Below are positions 17,226-26,069 of a DNA stretch of 64,000 nucleotides, piece by piece (position 1 is the first letter of the stretch; each line of letters opens with the position of its first letter). The notes beneath the pieces were generated by a model. It saw only the letters and a list, made by a program, of their open reading frames with translations, was not told where the DNA came from and did no database searches. The position numbers were made by a program, and so were the translations under genes. The DNA is from Dyadobacter sp. LHD-138. Its GTDB lineage: Bacteria > Bacteroidota > Bacteroidia > Cytophagales > Spirosomataceae. Location of the stretch: contig NZ_JAVFVU010000013.1 in assembly GCF_030929615.1 (NCBI RefSeq), positions 124,001 to 188,000 on the forward strand, read 5' to 3'.

Positions 17226-18179
17226 ATGAGATTTACCTGCAAATATTGGATAGCGTTGAGCCTTGTCTTTTTCGGGTTTGCATTAATCCGTTGTAAAACA
17301 AGACAAAGCGCAGATGAGCCAAAGAAGATGGCCATTGTAGTATCAACACTGAATAATCCGTGGTTCGTTTTTCTGGCGGAAAGAGCTGCTGCCAAAGCGA
17401 AGGAACTCGATTATGAATCGAAAATTTTTGATTCCCAGAATAATACTTCCTTGGAAACGGACCATTTTGAAAATGCGATTTCATCCGGTTATGATGCGAT
17501 CCTTTTTAATCCGACGGACGCTGATGGTTCTGTTGTCAATGTCAAAAATGCGACGGCAGCCGGCATTCCGGTCTTTTGTATGGACAGGGAAATTAATTCC
17601 AATGAGGCCGCGACTTCCCAGATATTATCCGATAGTTATTCGGGCTGTGTAACCATCGCGAAATATTTTGTAGAAACTTTAAATAAGAAGGGTAAATATG
17701 TTGAGTTGCTGGGTTTAGTGGGCGACAACAATACCTGGAACCGGTCGAAGGGCTTTCATAGTGTGGTGGACCACTATCCGGGACTAAAAATGGTGGCACA
17801 GCAAAGTGCTGATTTCGACCGGAATAAGGCAATGGAAGTGCTGGAGTCGATCTTACAGGCCAATCCGGATATCGACGCTGTCTTTTGTGGGAACGATGCC
17901 ATGGCCATGGGCGCATATCAGGCGCTGGTAGCTTCCGGGAAGGCGGATAAAGTAAAAGTGTTCGGTTTTGACGGTGCAGAAGATGTGGTGAAATCCATTC
18001 AGGATGGTAAAATTAAGGCGACCGGTATGCAGTTTCCCGAGGTGATGGCGCAAACGGCTGCAACCATGGCTGATCAGTATTTCAAGGGAAAAAGAGATTT
18101 TCCAAAAAAGATGCCGGTGGCCGTGGAAATGGTTAAGAAAGACAACGTTGAAAACTACGCAGCTTACGGTAAAAAGTAA
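17226..18179 (+). CDS. sugar ABC transporter substrate-binding lipoprotein (RbsB-like)
   Basis: A 317-residue periplasmic-binding-protein type 1 family member. The leader ends in a lipobox ('ALIRCK', Cys23), so it should be anchored in a membrane. The two-lobed sugar-binding fold is visible: 'NNPWFVFLAERAAAKAKEL', 'AILFNPTDADGSV', 'PVFCMDREIN', 'CGNDAMAMGAYQAL' and 'VFGFDGAEDVV'. These regions line the ribose/xylose/allose-type pocket. It is followed at a one-base overlap by DUF2291 and then by the ATPase and permease. The sugar is unknown, but the operon's isomerase and transketolase suggest an aldopentose or a deoxy or branched sugar. Confidence 0.9.
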   Translation: MRFTCKYWIALSLVFFGFALIRCKTRQSADEPKKMAIVVSTLNNPWFVFLAERAAAKAKELDYESKIFDSQNNTSLETDHFENAISSGYDAILFNPTDADGSVVNVKNATAAGIPVFCMDREINSNEAATSQILSDSYSGCVTIAKYFVETLNKKGKYVELLGLVGDNNTWNRSKGFHSVVDHYPGLKMVAQQSADFDRNKAMEVLESILQANPDIDAVFCGNDAMAMGAYQALVASGKADKVKVFGFDGAEDVVKSIQDGKIKATGMQFPEVMAQTAATMADQYFKGKRDFPKKMPVAVEMVKKDNVENYAAYGKK

Positions 18180-18808
18180 TGAAAAAGATCATAAAATATA
18201 CCGGCTCTGTTTTACTGGTGGCAGTGGTGGCGTACAATTCGGTTTATTTCAAAAAACTCGATGAGGTAAAAGCCGGTGCGACTTCCTTTGATGCTGCAAA
18301 ATATGCAGAAAAATTTTGGACTGAAAAGTTGACGCCGCATGTAGCGAAGGCCATCGAAATCGGTCAGCTTTTAACACTGCTGCAAACGGATAAAAACAAG
18401 GCATTTGCGGATCATGCGCATGCATTGGGTATTGGCAATGTCAAATATTTCCTTGTAAAGGGCAGCGGGATCGTTAAGTCGGTCGAGGAAAATCAGGTTA
18501 TGGTGAAGATAGAATCGGAGCGTGAAAAACCGGAGGTGGCTATTGCAACGGAATATGTTTTTGGCAACGCGGTTCGTGATGCGTCCGGCGAGATTGATAT
18601 CAACGCTTTTACCAATTCCATGGATTTCAATAATGTGTCGGGTGAGCTGAATAAAATTATTCGTGAGAAAGTGATTCCGCCATTCCGTTCCAAAGTAAAA
18701 ACAGGGGACAAGGTAACCTTCTCCGGTGCTATTGAACTCAATAAGGAACATTTGAGCACAAGGTCTATTGAAATTATTCCCATCGATTTGAAAATAGTAA
18801 ACGAATAA
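18179..18808 (+). CDS. DUF2291 periplasmic protein linked to sugar ABC importer
   Basis: A 209-residue protein with an N-terminal membrane anchor or uncleaved signal (residues about 6-22). The body matches DUF2291, including 'FDAAKYAEKFWTEKL', 'VKGSGIVKSVEENQVMVKI', 'YVFGNAVRDASGEI' and 'VKTGDKVTFSGAIEL'. The family is repeatedly found next to RbsABC-like importers and its molecular role is not known. It may help the binding protein meet the permease. The start ATG overlaps the preceding stop by one base (TAATG), so translation is coupled. Confidence 0.85.
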   Translation: MKKIIKYTGSVLLVAVVAYNSVYFKKLDEVKAGATSFDAAKYAEKFWTEKLTPHVAKAIEIGQLLTLLQTDKNKAFADHAHALGIGNVKYFLVKGSGIVKSVEENQVMVKIESEREKPEVAIATEYVFGNAVRDASGEIDINAFTNSMDFNNVSGELNKIIREKVIPPFRSKVKTGDKVTFSGAIELNKEHLSTRSIEIIPIDLKIVNE

Positions 18809-18836
18809 ACGGTCGTTCGGCATTCACCCATCCGCC

Positions 18837-20357
18837 ATGTTAGTAGTAGACAAAATCACCAAAAGATTTCCTGGCGTACTAGCGCTTGAAGACGTAAGTC
18901 TGACCATTGAGGCCGGGAAAATTACTGCGCTTATCGGAGAAAACGGAGCGGGGAAATCTACCCTGATGAAAGTACTTTCGGGTATTTATCAGGATTATGA
19001 CGGACAGGTTATTTTCAAAGGTCAGACCGTCCGGTTTTCGAGTCCAAAGGATGCGCAGGAGCAGGGTATCGCGATTATTCATCAGGAACTTAACCTGATT
19101 CCCTATCTGAGTATCATGGAGAACATTTTTCTGGGCAGGGAGCTGATCACGCAGTACGGAACGCTCGACAAACGAAAAATGAAAATGCGCACGCAGGAAT
19201 TGCTGGATAAGCTGAAATTATCTGTAAAACCTGAGACCCTGGTGGCAAGTTTAAAAGTCGGACAGCAACAGGTTGTCGAGATTGCAAAGGCGTTGCTGAC
19301 CGAATCCGAGGTGATCATCATGGATGAACCCACTTCTGCGATTACGGAAAGCGAAGTGGAAGTGCTTTTTGAAATCATCGATGATTTGAAAAAACAGAGT
19401 AAAGCGATTGTTTATGTTTCACACAAACTGGATGAATTATTCAGGATCGTCGACCATTATGTGGTGCTGCGCGACGGAAAATCCATTGAGTCGGGCAACA
19501 TGAAAGGTATTACGCAGGACGTTCTGATCCAGAAAATGGTGGGACGGAGCATTCAGGTGATGCGGAAGGAGGCCTGTGAAAAGCGGGCGGATAATCTGCT
19601 CACTGTCAAACGCCTGTTTTTAAAACACCCCGTCAGGGCGAAGGAAGACCTTTTGAAAAATATCACTTTCTCGGTTCAAAAAGGAGAGATTGTCGGGATT
19701 TTCGGGTTAATGGGCGCGGGCAGAACGGAGTTGTTAGAGACCATTTTTGGCCTTCATCCCTTCGTTTCTAAAAGTGAAATACACATTGAAAATACGAGGA
19801 TCATCATCAACTCGCCGTCAGATGCCATTAAAGCTGGACTGGCTTTGGTGCCGGAAGACCGTAAAAAGGATGGGCTGGTGCTAGGTATGGATGTTAAAAC
19901 CAATATTTGCCTGACCACTTTGCCTGACCTCGAAGAACGTGGTTTTCTCAGTGAGCTTAAAGAGAGCCTGTTGTCAAAAAAATACATCAGCGAGCTTAAA
20001 ATCAAAACTTCATCACCTTATCAGCAGGCTAAAAATCTGAGTGGGGGAAACCAGCAAAAAATTGTTTTGGCAAAATGGCTGGCTACCAAACCCAAACTGC
20101 TTTTGCTTGACGAGCCGACCAGAGGTATCGATATTCATGCCAAAAGTGAAATTTATAAACTGATCCTGAGTCTGGCAGATGCCGGGCTGGGCATCGTGAT
20201 CGTTTCCTCGGAGCTTCCCGAAATTCTGGCTGTTTCGGACAGGATTCTGGTGATGGCCGAAGGGGCAATCACTGCGGAATTTTCGGCAAAAGAGGCCACC
20301 GAAGATTCGATCCTGAAAGCTGCAATCCCTAAATCCGTTTACGAAAATCAATTATGA
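18837..20357 (+). CDS. sugar ABC transporter ATP-binding protein (RbsA-like)
   Basis: A 506-residue double ATPase of the ribose/xylose/galactose importer class. The first domain has Walker A 'GENGAGKS' (residues 34-41), signature 'LKVGQQQVVEIA' and Walker B 'VIIMDEPTS'. The second domain has the degenerate Walker A normal for RbsA ('GLMGAGRTE'), signature 'LSGGNQQK' and Walker B 'LLLLDEPTRGID'. It should energise uptake of the sugar captured by the lipoprotein encoded upstream. Its last bases overlap the permease start by four bases (ATGA). The missing lysine in the second Walker A is a family feature, not damage. Confidence 0.95.
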   Translation: MLVVDKITKRFPGVLALEDVSLTIEAGKITALIGENGAGKSTLMKVLSGIYQDYDGQVIFKGQTVRFSSPKDAQEQGIAIIHQELNLIPYLSIMENIFLGRELITQYGTLDKRKMKMRTQELLDKLKLSVKPETLVASLKVGQQQVVEIAKALLTESEVIIMDEPTSAITESEVEVLFEIIDDLKKQSKAIVYVSHKLDELFRIVDHYVVLRDGKSIESGNMKGITQDVLIQKMVGRSIQVMRKEACEKRADNLLTVKRLFLKHPVRAKEDLLKNITFSVQKGEIVGIFGLMGAGRTELLETIFGLHPFVSKSEIHIENTRIIINSPSDAIKAGLALVPEDRKKDGLVLGMDVKTNICLTTLPDLEERGFLSELKESLLSKKYISELKIKTSSPYQQAKNLSGGNQQKIVLAKWLATKPKLLLLDEPTRGIDIHAKSEIYKLILSLADAGLGIVIVSSELPEILAVSDRILVMAEGAITAEFSAKEATEDSILKAAIPKSVYENQL

Positions 20358-21328
20358 ATTTACAAACCTACCGGGCAAATCTGATTCGTTTCCAGTCGCT
20401 GATTGCATTGTTTATTCTGTGTCTGGCACTTAGCATTTTGTCTGATAAATTCCTTACCGTCTCCAACGCCTGGAACGTGATGCGGCAGATTTCGGTCAAT
20501 ATCTGCATTTCAACAGGTATGACACTGATCGTACTCACAGCCGGAATTGATCTTTCCGTAGGTTCGGTACTGGCACTCTGCGGCGCCATCACTGCTGGCC
20601 TGCTGCGAAACGGAATTGAAGTGCCATCCGGTAACTTATACATCGGTTTCACCCTTCTGGGAGCGGTCATTGCCGGGATTCTGACTGGTTCCTTCCTGGG
20701 CGCATTCAACGGTTGGGCGATTACCAAATTCAAGGTTCCGCCCTTCGTAGCAACGCTGGCCATGCTCACCATTGCGCGGGGACTTACCATGTTATGGACG
20801 CAGGGTTTCCCAATAAGCGGACTTGGAGATACCTTTTTATATTTCGGGACTGGCTGGTTGTTAGGGATTCCCGTGCCTGTCTGGATCTCAGGAATAATCG
20901 TTCTGATAGCCGTTTTGATCACCAACAAAACCCGGCTCGGAAGGTATATTTATGCCATCGGCGGTAACGAAAGTGCTTCGAAGTTATCGGGTATCAATGT
21001 CAACCGGGTTAAAATCATTGTTTACACCATCGCCGGTGCTCTTGCCGCGATCGGTGGGATCTTGGTCACTTCCCGTCTCGATTCTGCGCAGCCGAATGCG
21101 GGAACAAGTTATGAGCTCGATTCGATTGCGGCGGTTGTGATTGGCGGGACCTCTTTGTCCGGAGGCCGCGGCAGTATTTTGGGCACGGTCCAGGGCGCTA
21201 TTATCATCGGTGTTTTAAATAACGGGCTTGTTTTACTGAATGTATCACCGTTCTGGCAGCAGGTTGTGAAAGGGTTTGTGATCTTACTGGCTGTGATTAT
21301 TGATAAATCCAACTCGAAAAACGATTGA
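20354..21328 (+). CDS. sugar ABC transporter permease (RbsC-like)
   Basis: A 324-residue inner-membrane protein with about eight to ten hydrophobic segments. It carries the BPD_transp_2 marks 'TAGIDLSVGSVLALCGAI', 'KFKVPPFVATLAMLTIARGL', 'YAIGGNESASKLSGINV' and 'LDSIAAVVIGGTSLSGGRGS'. The last of these contacts the ATPase. It forms the channel of the importer. No second permease gene is present, so it should act as a homodimer as in the ribose system. Its stop overlaps the next start (TGATG), keeping the GH43-like gene in the same operon. Confidence 0.95.
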   Translation: MNLQTYRANLIRFQSLIALFILCLALSILSDKFLTVSNAWNVMRQISVNICISTGMTLIVLTAGIDLSVGSVLALCGAITAGLLRNGIEVPSGNLYIGFTLLGAVIAGILTGSFLGAFNGWAITKFKVPPFVATLAMLTIARGLTMLWTQGFPISGLGDTFLYFGTGWLLGIPVPVWISGIIVLIAVLITNKTRLGRYIYAIGGNESASKLSGINVNRVKIIVYTIAGALAAIGGILVTSRLDSAQPNAGTSYELDSIAAVVIGGTSLSGGRGSILGTVQGAIIIGVLNNGLVLLNVSPFWQQVVKGFVILLAVIIDKSNSKND

Positions 21329-22233
21329 TGAAATTTCAATATCTTTTGGTGTTTGTTGCCGTATTCGGACTGACCTCCTGTAACAAAGACAGTTATCTTT
21401 TTACGTCGTTTCGGGAGCCGGCCACAGACGGTCTGCACCTAGCTTGTAGCAAGGATGGCTACAAATGGACCGACCTGGGCGGCTCATTTCTCAAACCTGA
21501 AGTTGGGGGCAAACTCATGCGTGACCCGTCGATCGTGCGGGCGCCGGACGGTACTTATCATCTGGTTTGGACAACCAACTGGAAAGGTGACAAGGGGTTT
21601 GGTTATGCTCATTCGAGCGACCTGATTCATTGGTCAATGCAGGAATTTATTCCGGTTATGGAGCATGAGCCTGAGGTGGTAAACGTGTGGGCGCCTGAGC
21701 TTTTTTACGATGAAGAAAGTGAAGAGTTCGTGATTATCTGGGCTTCTACCATCCCTTTCCGCTTCGCCAAAGGCGAGGAAGATGAGAAGAACAATCACCG
21801 CATGTATTACACGACAACGAAGGATTTCAAGACTTTTTCGAAAGCGGCCTTATTTGCCGACCCAGGTTTCAGTATTATTGATGCCGTGATCGTGCGAAAG
21901 GAAAAAGGTAAATATGTGCTGGTTTTAAAGGATAATACCCGTCCGAACCGGAACATCAAGGTGGCTTTTAGCGATAAGGTTTTAGGTTCCTACACAAATG
22001 TTTCCGCTCCATTTACAGGGTATTTAACCGAGGGGCCAACGGTCGCAAAGGTTGGGAAAGACTGGCTGATCTATTTCGATCAGTACCGTGATAAAACATA
22101 TGGAGCCGTAAAAACAACGGATTTTAAAGAGTTCGTAAATATATCGGATCAGGTTGTCGTTCCGAAGGATCATAAACATGGAACGATCACGAAAATTAAC
22201 CGAAAGACTTTGAAATTGCTGAAATCAAGATAA
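21328..22233 (+). CDS. GH43-like lipoprotein glycoside hydrolase
   Basis: A 301-residue protein, taking ATG 21328, which overlaps the permease stop. The leader ends in a lipobox ('GLTSCNK', Cys18). The body is a five-bladed beta-propeller of the GH43/GH62/GH117 type: 'MRDPSIVRAPDGTYHLVWTT' with a likely catalytic base Asp, 'HEPEVVNVWAPELFYD' and 'YLTEGPTVAKVGKDWLIYF' with the likely acidic partner Glu. Family members release arabinose, xylose or related sugars from plant glycans. As the last gene of the importer operon, it may free the sugar that is then taken up. The exact GH43 subfamily is not clear. Confidence 0.8.
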   Translation: MKFQYLLVFVAVFGLTSCNKDSYLFTSFREPATDGLHLACSKDGYKWTDLGGSFLKPEVGGKLMRDPSIVRAPDGTYHLVWTTNWKGDKGFGYAHSSDLIHWSMQEFIPVMEHEPEVVNVWAPELFYDEESEEFVIIWASTIPFRFAKGEEDEKNNHRMYYTTTKDFKTFSKAALFADPGFSIIDAVIVRKEKGKYVLVLKDNTRPNRNIKVAFSDKVLGSYTNVSAPFTGYLTEGPTVAKVGKDWLIYFDQYRDKTYGAVKTTDFKEFVNISDQVVVPKDHKHGTITKINRKTLKLLKSR

Positions 22234-22238
22234 TTTTC

Positions 22239-22300
22239 TTTTAACCGCAACGTTAATCTGGCGTCCATTGCGAAAACCATTGTGCCCATTGCGGTTAAAA
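22239..22300. terminator. inverted repeat between convergent genes
   Basis: Arms TTTTAACCGCAA (22239-22250) and TTGCGGTTAAAA (22289-22300) are perfectly complementary over 12 bases, with a 38-base loop. It lies just after the stop of the GH43-like gene and before the convergent PAP2 gene. It may end transcription of one or both, although the long loop makes it weaker than a classic intrinsic terminator. Confidence 0.45.
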
Positions 22301-22331
22301 ATTAATCTTCCCCGGCGAATTTTCGATAGAA

Positions 22332-22979
22332 TTATTCTTCCTGATTCTGATAAAGGCGGCCGCTCTGAAGAAATTTCCGTGCGCAGAAAACGTTGAAATA
22401 GGCAAAGAACGGAGCCGCCAGTACATCCATCGAATAATGCACGTGTTGCACCAAAAGCAGAAGCCCGACGATTCCCGTGGAAAGTAAGACGATCAGCTTA
22501 TCGTTTTTCTTTTCAAGACAAAGGAAAATCAAAAACAGGGTAGCCGTATGGCCTGAGTAAAACAGGTCCTTTGTAATGAAAACCTGGCCGTAAAAGTAAT
22601 TGCTTAACGGATCTCGCAGCGGGATTAATCCCGGCGGTGCGTTCAGGGGAACCAGGGTAATGGTGATGATCCGGGTGAGACAAAGCGCAACGTAAGACCA
22701 CAAGAACACGATAAACAACATCGGGTTGTTCAAAAAACGAATGGTCGCCAGCGCTACGCAGGACCAGATTAATATAAAAATCGCTTCGGAACAGTCCTTG
22801 GCAGGAAGAATGGATAGCAAAATATCATTCACATCAATGCCATCCCGGACTTCAATTGCCTGGAAAAACTGATTCAAAAAGCCGGAAATAACACAGAGGG
22901 CAATAAAGCCGGAGATCATGGAATTTTTATAAGGTTTTTTTTGCCATGTTTTTCTCCAAATACTGGAAATCATACTCAA
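22332..22979 (-). CDS. PAP2-family membrane phosphatase/transferase
   Basis: A 215-residue integral membrane protein with about six hydrophobic segments. The two late motifs of the PAP2/sphingomyelin-synthase-related group are visible: 'YSGHTATLFLIFL' (catalytic first His) and 'VHYSMDVLAAPFFAY' (second His with the relay Asp). The first PAP2 motif (KxxxxxxRP) is not evident, as in the PAP2_C subgroup. It probably hydrolyses or transfers a lipid phosphate head group in the inner membrane. It stands alone on the minus strand and has no clear partner nearby. Confidence 0.75.
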   Translation of the reverse strand: MSMISSIWRKTWQKKPYKNSMISGFIALCVISGFLNQFFQAIEVRDGIDVNDILLSILPAKDCSEAIFILIWSCVALATIRFLNNPMLFIVFLWSYVALCLTRIITITLVPLNAPPGLIPLRDPLSNYFYGQVFITKDLFYSGHTATLFLIFLCLEKKNDKLIVLLSTGIVGLLLLVQHVHYSMDVLAAPFFAYFNVFCARKFLQSGRLYQNQEE

Positions 22980-23150
22980 ATACTGGTGTCTATCTTATTT
23001 TGTTGGTGTCTCTTAAATGTCGTTAAGAATTACTTCTAACGACAGCAATTTTCTTTTATTCTGCATCCAGGGTAATAACCAAGGTAAAAGTATGTAATTT
23101 AAAGGAAAGCAGATCCGTCGATCCCTGCGATTCCCGATTATCTAATTATT

Positions 23151-23993
23151 TTATAATCCTTGCTGATGTATCTCGATAGCACTCATCAGTGACTTCCCAA
23201 AGTTGGTAACAAAATTTTCTCTTAAATCGTCGCTTAAAAGGTCGATCGACAAGTAAGGATTCAAGTCTTCCAGCTCTACGAACAGCAGATTGCCCTCGCG
23301 GGTTCTGCAAGCATCCACGCGCTGAATGCCGTGAGAAAGCGCATTCCAATCGATAAACCGGGTTGCAAAAGCAAGGTCCGCTGCGGTAGCGTTATACATT
23401 TCCAGGTTCCATCTTTTGCTTTTATCAGGCGCATAAAGCGCGTATTGAAATTCCTGATCGATAAAGTAAAACGAAACTTCATAAATGAAATCGACAAACG
23501 GCTGAACGATGCTTCCGGCCAAATCCAGCGTTGAAAGCTCCTGTTCGTTGACCACATGCATGCCTATCGAATCAGCGCCGTCTTTTAGTTTTACCATATA
23601 CTTTTCAGTGGATGGCAGCAGGTGCAAATCCTCCGACCGTTCGATGGTGGGAATAACCGGAAAACCTTCGCGGCTCATTTCGATGAGATATCCCTTACCC
23701 CGCATATCCGCTTTCCCCTTCATGGAATTGAAGGAAAGAATATTTTTCGTATTGATTCTTTCTACAAAGGCATTGAAATAGGCCTGGTAGTTCATAACCG
23801 GCCCGCAGTTACGGAAAACGATCAGGTCGACGGATTTCTCAAATTTTTCGGAGTCACAAGGGTGGCAGATCAGAACCTCGAAATGTTCGCGCAGCCGGGA
23901 AGTCAGGTAAAGATCTTCCGCATAGTACTTTCTTCCTTTTGCCTCAAAACAAAGATCAGTAAGATATAAAATGGAGTATTTGCCAGTCGCCAT
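23151..23993 (-). CDS. orphan ATP-grasp ligase-like protein
   Basis: A 280-residue protein, taking ATG 23993; a GTG nine bases upstream is also open. It has the layout of RimK/glutathione-synthetase-like ATP-grasp enzymes: a Rossmann-like N-terminus ('LYLTDLCFEAKG', 'VDLIVFRNCG'), the ATP-clamping lysine strand ('KYMVKLKDGADSIGMHVV'), the backbone-carboxylate strand 'SIVQPFVDFIYEVSFYFI' and the metal-site end 'LLFVELEDLNPYLSIDLL'. Such enzymes join a carboxylic acid to an amine or thiol using ATP. No small precursor peptide or other biosynthesis gene is evident nearby, so the substrate is unknown. Confidence 0.75.
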   Translation of the reverse strand: MATGKYSILYLTDLCFEAKGRKYYAEDLYLTSRLREHFEVLICHPCDSEKFEKSVDLIVFRNCGPVMNYQAYFNAFVERINTKNILSFNSMKGKADMRGKGYLIEMSREGFPVIPTIERSEDLHLLPSTEKYMVKLKDGADSIGMHVVNEQELSTLDLAGSIVQPFVDFIYEVSFYFIDQEFQYALYAPDKSKRWNLEMYNATAADLAFATRFIDWNALSHGIQRVDACRTREGNLLFVELEDLNPYLSIDLLSDDLRENFVTNFGKSLMSAIEIHQQGL

Positions 23994-24002
23994 TGTAACC
24001 AC

Positions 24003-24365
24003 TTAAATATTAAAAAACTTGCGCAATATACTGGTTATGATTGAGGACTGAACAAAATTGCTGGTAAATGGCGCGATGAAAAGCAGCCATATTAGCAATA
24101 ATATGATTTTTTTAATATGTTTAGTTTTGGAACACCGAATATTGGCCGGAATCTTCATTCCGTAGATTGTATGGTCATTGATCGATTGTGTCTTTTTATA
24201 ATGAATCATTGATCTCATATGTCAAAAAAATATTTGGCAAAATTGTCATTTTTTATCGTTTTGTCTATCTTGACAAAATATCGGTACTTCAAATCCGGAT
24301 AAAAATTTTGGTGTTTAAAATATTATTATTCTTCATCTTATAATTATAAAGATCAGCCGCTACGA
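24003..24365. other. AT-rich gap upstream of the TldD/PmbA genes
   Basis: A strongly AT-rich stretch between the divergent ATP-grasp and TldD genes. It should hold promoters for both. A minus-strand frame at 24003-24218 could encode a 71-residue peptide with one hydrophobic segment ('IILLLIWLLFIAPF') that ends directly before the ATP-grasp gene. It has no recognisable family, so it is not called a gene. Confidence 0.4.
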
Positions 24366-26009
24366 ATGAAAAGAAGAGACTTTATGCAAATGTCGGGCTT
24401 GGGGATTGGTGCTTTGATGATGCCTTCCGTACCTGTGCTTGGAAGCATTGTTTCCAGTGAACATTTGCTCGAACCTGGCGTGGATGTTGCCATTAAGAAA
24501 AAGTTTGCGGACATCGCCCTGAATGCTGCAAAAAGTAAAGGCGCCAGTTATACCGATGTACGGATTGGCCGTTATTTACAACAGTACGTTTTTACCCGTG
24601 AAAAGCAGGTGCAGAATATTGTTAACGCAGAATCTTACGGTGTCGGGATCCGGGTGATCGCTAACGGGACCTGGGGTTTCTCGGCAACGAGTGATGTAAC
24701 ACCTGAAGGAATTGCCAAATGTGCCGAAACGGCGGTAGCTATTGCCAAAGCCAACTCGAAGTTCCAGAAGGAGCCTGTTGCACTTGCACCGCAGAAAGGA
24801 GTGGGGGAAGTGACCTGGAAAACGCCTGTTAAAAAGAACGCGTTCGAAATTCCGACCAAGGAAAAAATTGATTTGCTGATGAAAGTCAATGCGAAGGCGA
24901 TGGAAAACGGCGCGGGTTTTGTGACTTCCAATCTGTTTTTTATTAACGAACAAAAATATTTTGCCTCTACGGACGGATCCTACATCGATCAGGATATTCA
25001 CAGGATATGGCCGACTTTCACGGTGACCGCAATTGACAAAGCGGCCGGGAAATTTAAAACCCGTGATGCGATAAGCTCACCGATGGGGATGGGTTATGAG
25101 TATCTGGACGGACTTGCTTCGGAGAAAATTGCCGGTCCGATCGGGCTTGTGGGATACCGTAATTCTTACGATATGGTGGAAGATGCCATTACTGCGGCCA
25201 AACAGGCAAAGGAAAAGTTAACAACTAAATCGGTTTTGCCAGGAAAATATGACCTGGTTCTGGATCCTAATCACCTGGGGCTGACAATCCACGAGTCGGT
25301 CGGACACCCGACAGAGCTGGACCGTGTCCTGGGTTATGAAGCCAATTATGCAGGAACCAGTTTTGCGACGCTGGATAAATGGGAATCTAAGAAATTCAAC
25401 TACGGAAGCAAACTCGTTAACATCGTCGCCGACCGGGTACAGCCTCATACGCTGGGTGCCGTAGGTTTTGACGATGAAGGCGTACCGGCCAAGGAATGGA
25501 ATATCATCAAGGACGGTATTTTGGTAAATTATCAGGCGATTCGTGATCAGGCAAAAATTATCGGTGAAAAAGAGTCACACGGATGCTGTTATGCCGATAA
25601 CTGGGATTCGGTTCAGTTTCAGCGTATGCCTAACATTTCCCTGAAACCGGGCACCGAAAAACGCAGTGTACTGGATATGATCAAAGGGGTTGAAAAGGGA
25701 ATTTATATCATCGGCAGAGGTTCGTATTCGATTGATCATCAGCGGTATAACTTCCAGTTTGGCGGGCAGGTTTTTTACGAGATCAAAAAAGGAGAGATTG
25801 TCGGCATGCTCGATGATGTTGCATATCAGTCCAATACCCAGGAATTCTGGAATTCGTGTTCACAGCTGTGTGACAAAGATGATTACCGTACTTTCGGTTC
25901 GTTTTTTGACGGGAAAGGCCAGCCTTCGCAGGTCAGCGCGGTTTCACACGGAAGTGCGACGACACGTTTTGACGGGGTTAACGTCATCAATACAGCCAGA
26001 AAAATCTGA
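24366..26009 (+). CDS. tldD: TldD-family metalloprotease, copy 1, Tat-type signal
   Basis: A 547-residue TldD/PmbA-family protease subunit. The N-terminus reads 'MKRRDFMQMSGLGIGALMM', a twin-arginine-type leader common in Bacteroidota. The TldD zinc site HExxxH is present as 'HESVGH' (His309, Glu310, His314), with Glu317 in 'TELDR' close by. Other family marks are 'SYGVGIRVIANGTWGF', 'STDGSYIDQDIHRIWP' and 'EKESHGCCYADNW'. In E. coli, TldD joins TldE (PmbA) in a narrow chamber that degrades unfolded peptides and matures microcin B17. The partner gene follows 60 bases downstream. A second full pair lies next to it. Confidence 0.92.
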   Translation: MKRRDFMQMSGLGIGALMMPSVPVLGSIVSSEHLLEPGVDVAIKKKFADIALNAAKSKGASYTDVRIGRYLQQYVFTREKQVQNIVNAESYGVGIRVIANGTWGFSATSDVTPEGIAKCAETAVAIAKANSKFQKEPVALAPQKGVGEVTWKTPVKKNAFEIPTKEKIDLLMKVNAKAMENGAGFVTSNLFFINEQKYFASTDGSYIDQDIHRIWPTFTVTAIDKAAGKFKTRDAISSPMGMGYEYLDGLASEKIAGPIGLVGYRNSYDMVEDAITAAKQAKEKLTTKSVLPGKYDLVLDPNHLGLTIHESVGHPTELDRVLGYEANYAGTSFATLDKWESKKFNYGSKLVNIVADRVQPHTLGAVGFDDEGVPAKEWNIIKDGILVNYQAIRDQAKIIGEKESHGCCYADNWDSVQFQRMPNISLKPGTEKRSVLDMIKGVEKGIYIIGRGSYSIDHQRYNFQFGGQVFYEIKKGEIVGMLDDVAYQSNTQEFWNSCSQLCDKDDYRTFGSFFDGKGQPSQVSAVSHGSATTRFDGVNVINTARKI

Positions 26010-26069
26010 TCCTGATAGAATTTCATACCTGCTTAACTGATTGTTTTTCAATATTAAAAATCTTAAAAT

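Noticed and set aside
20368..20928. Minus-strand open frame of 186 residues opposite the RbsC-like permease
   Set aside because: The composition follows the antisense of a membrane protein and there is no start region or family match.
11420..22233. Assignment of the operon to apiose or sulphoquinovose breakdown
   Set aside because: The isomerase plus split transketolase fits the general logic, but no apiosidase, apulose kinase, sulphoquinovosidase or sulpho-sugar enzyme is present, so a named pathway cannot be supported.
24003..24218. 71-residue frame with one hydrophobic segment upstream of the ATP-grasp gene
   Set aside because: AT-rich sequence easily yields such frames; without conservation data it is not called a gene.
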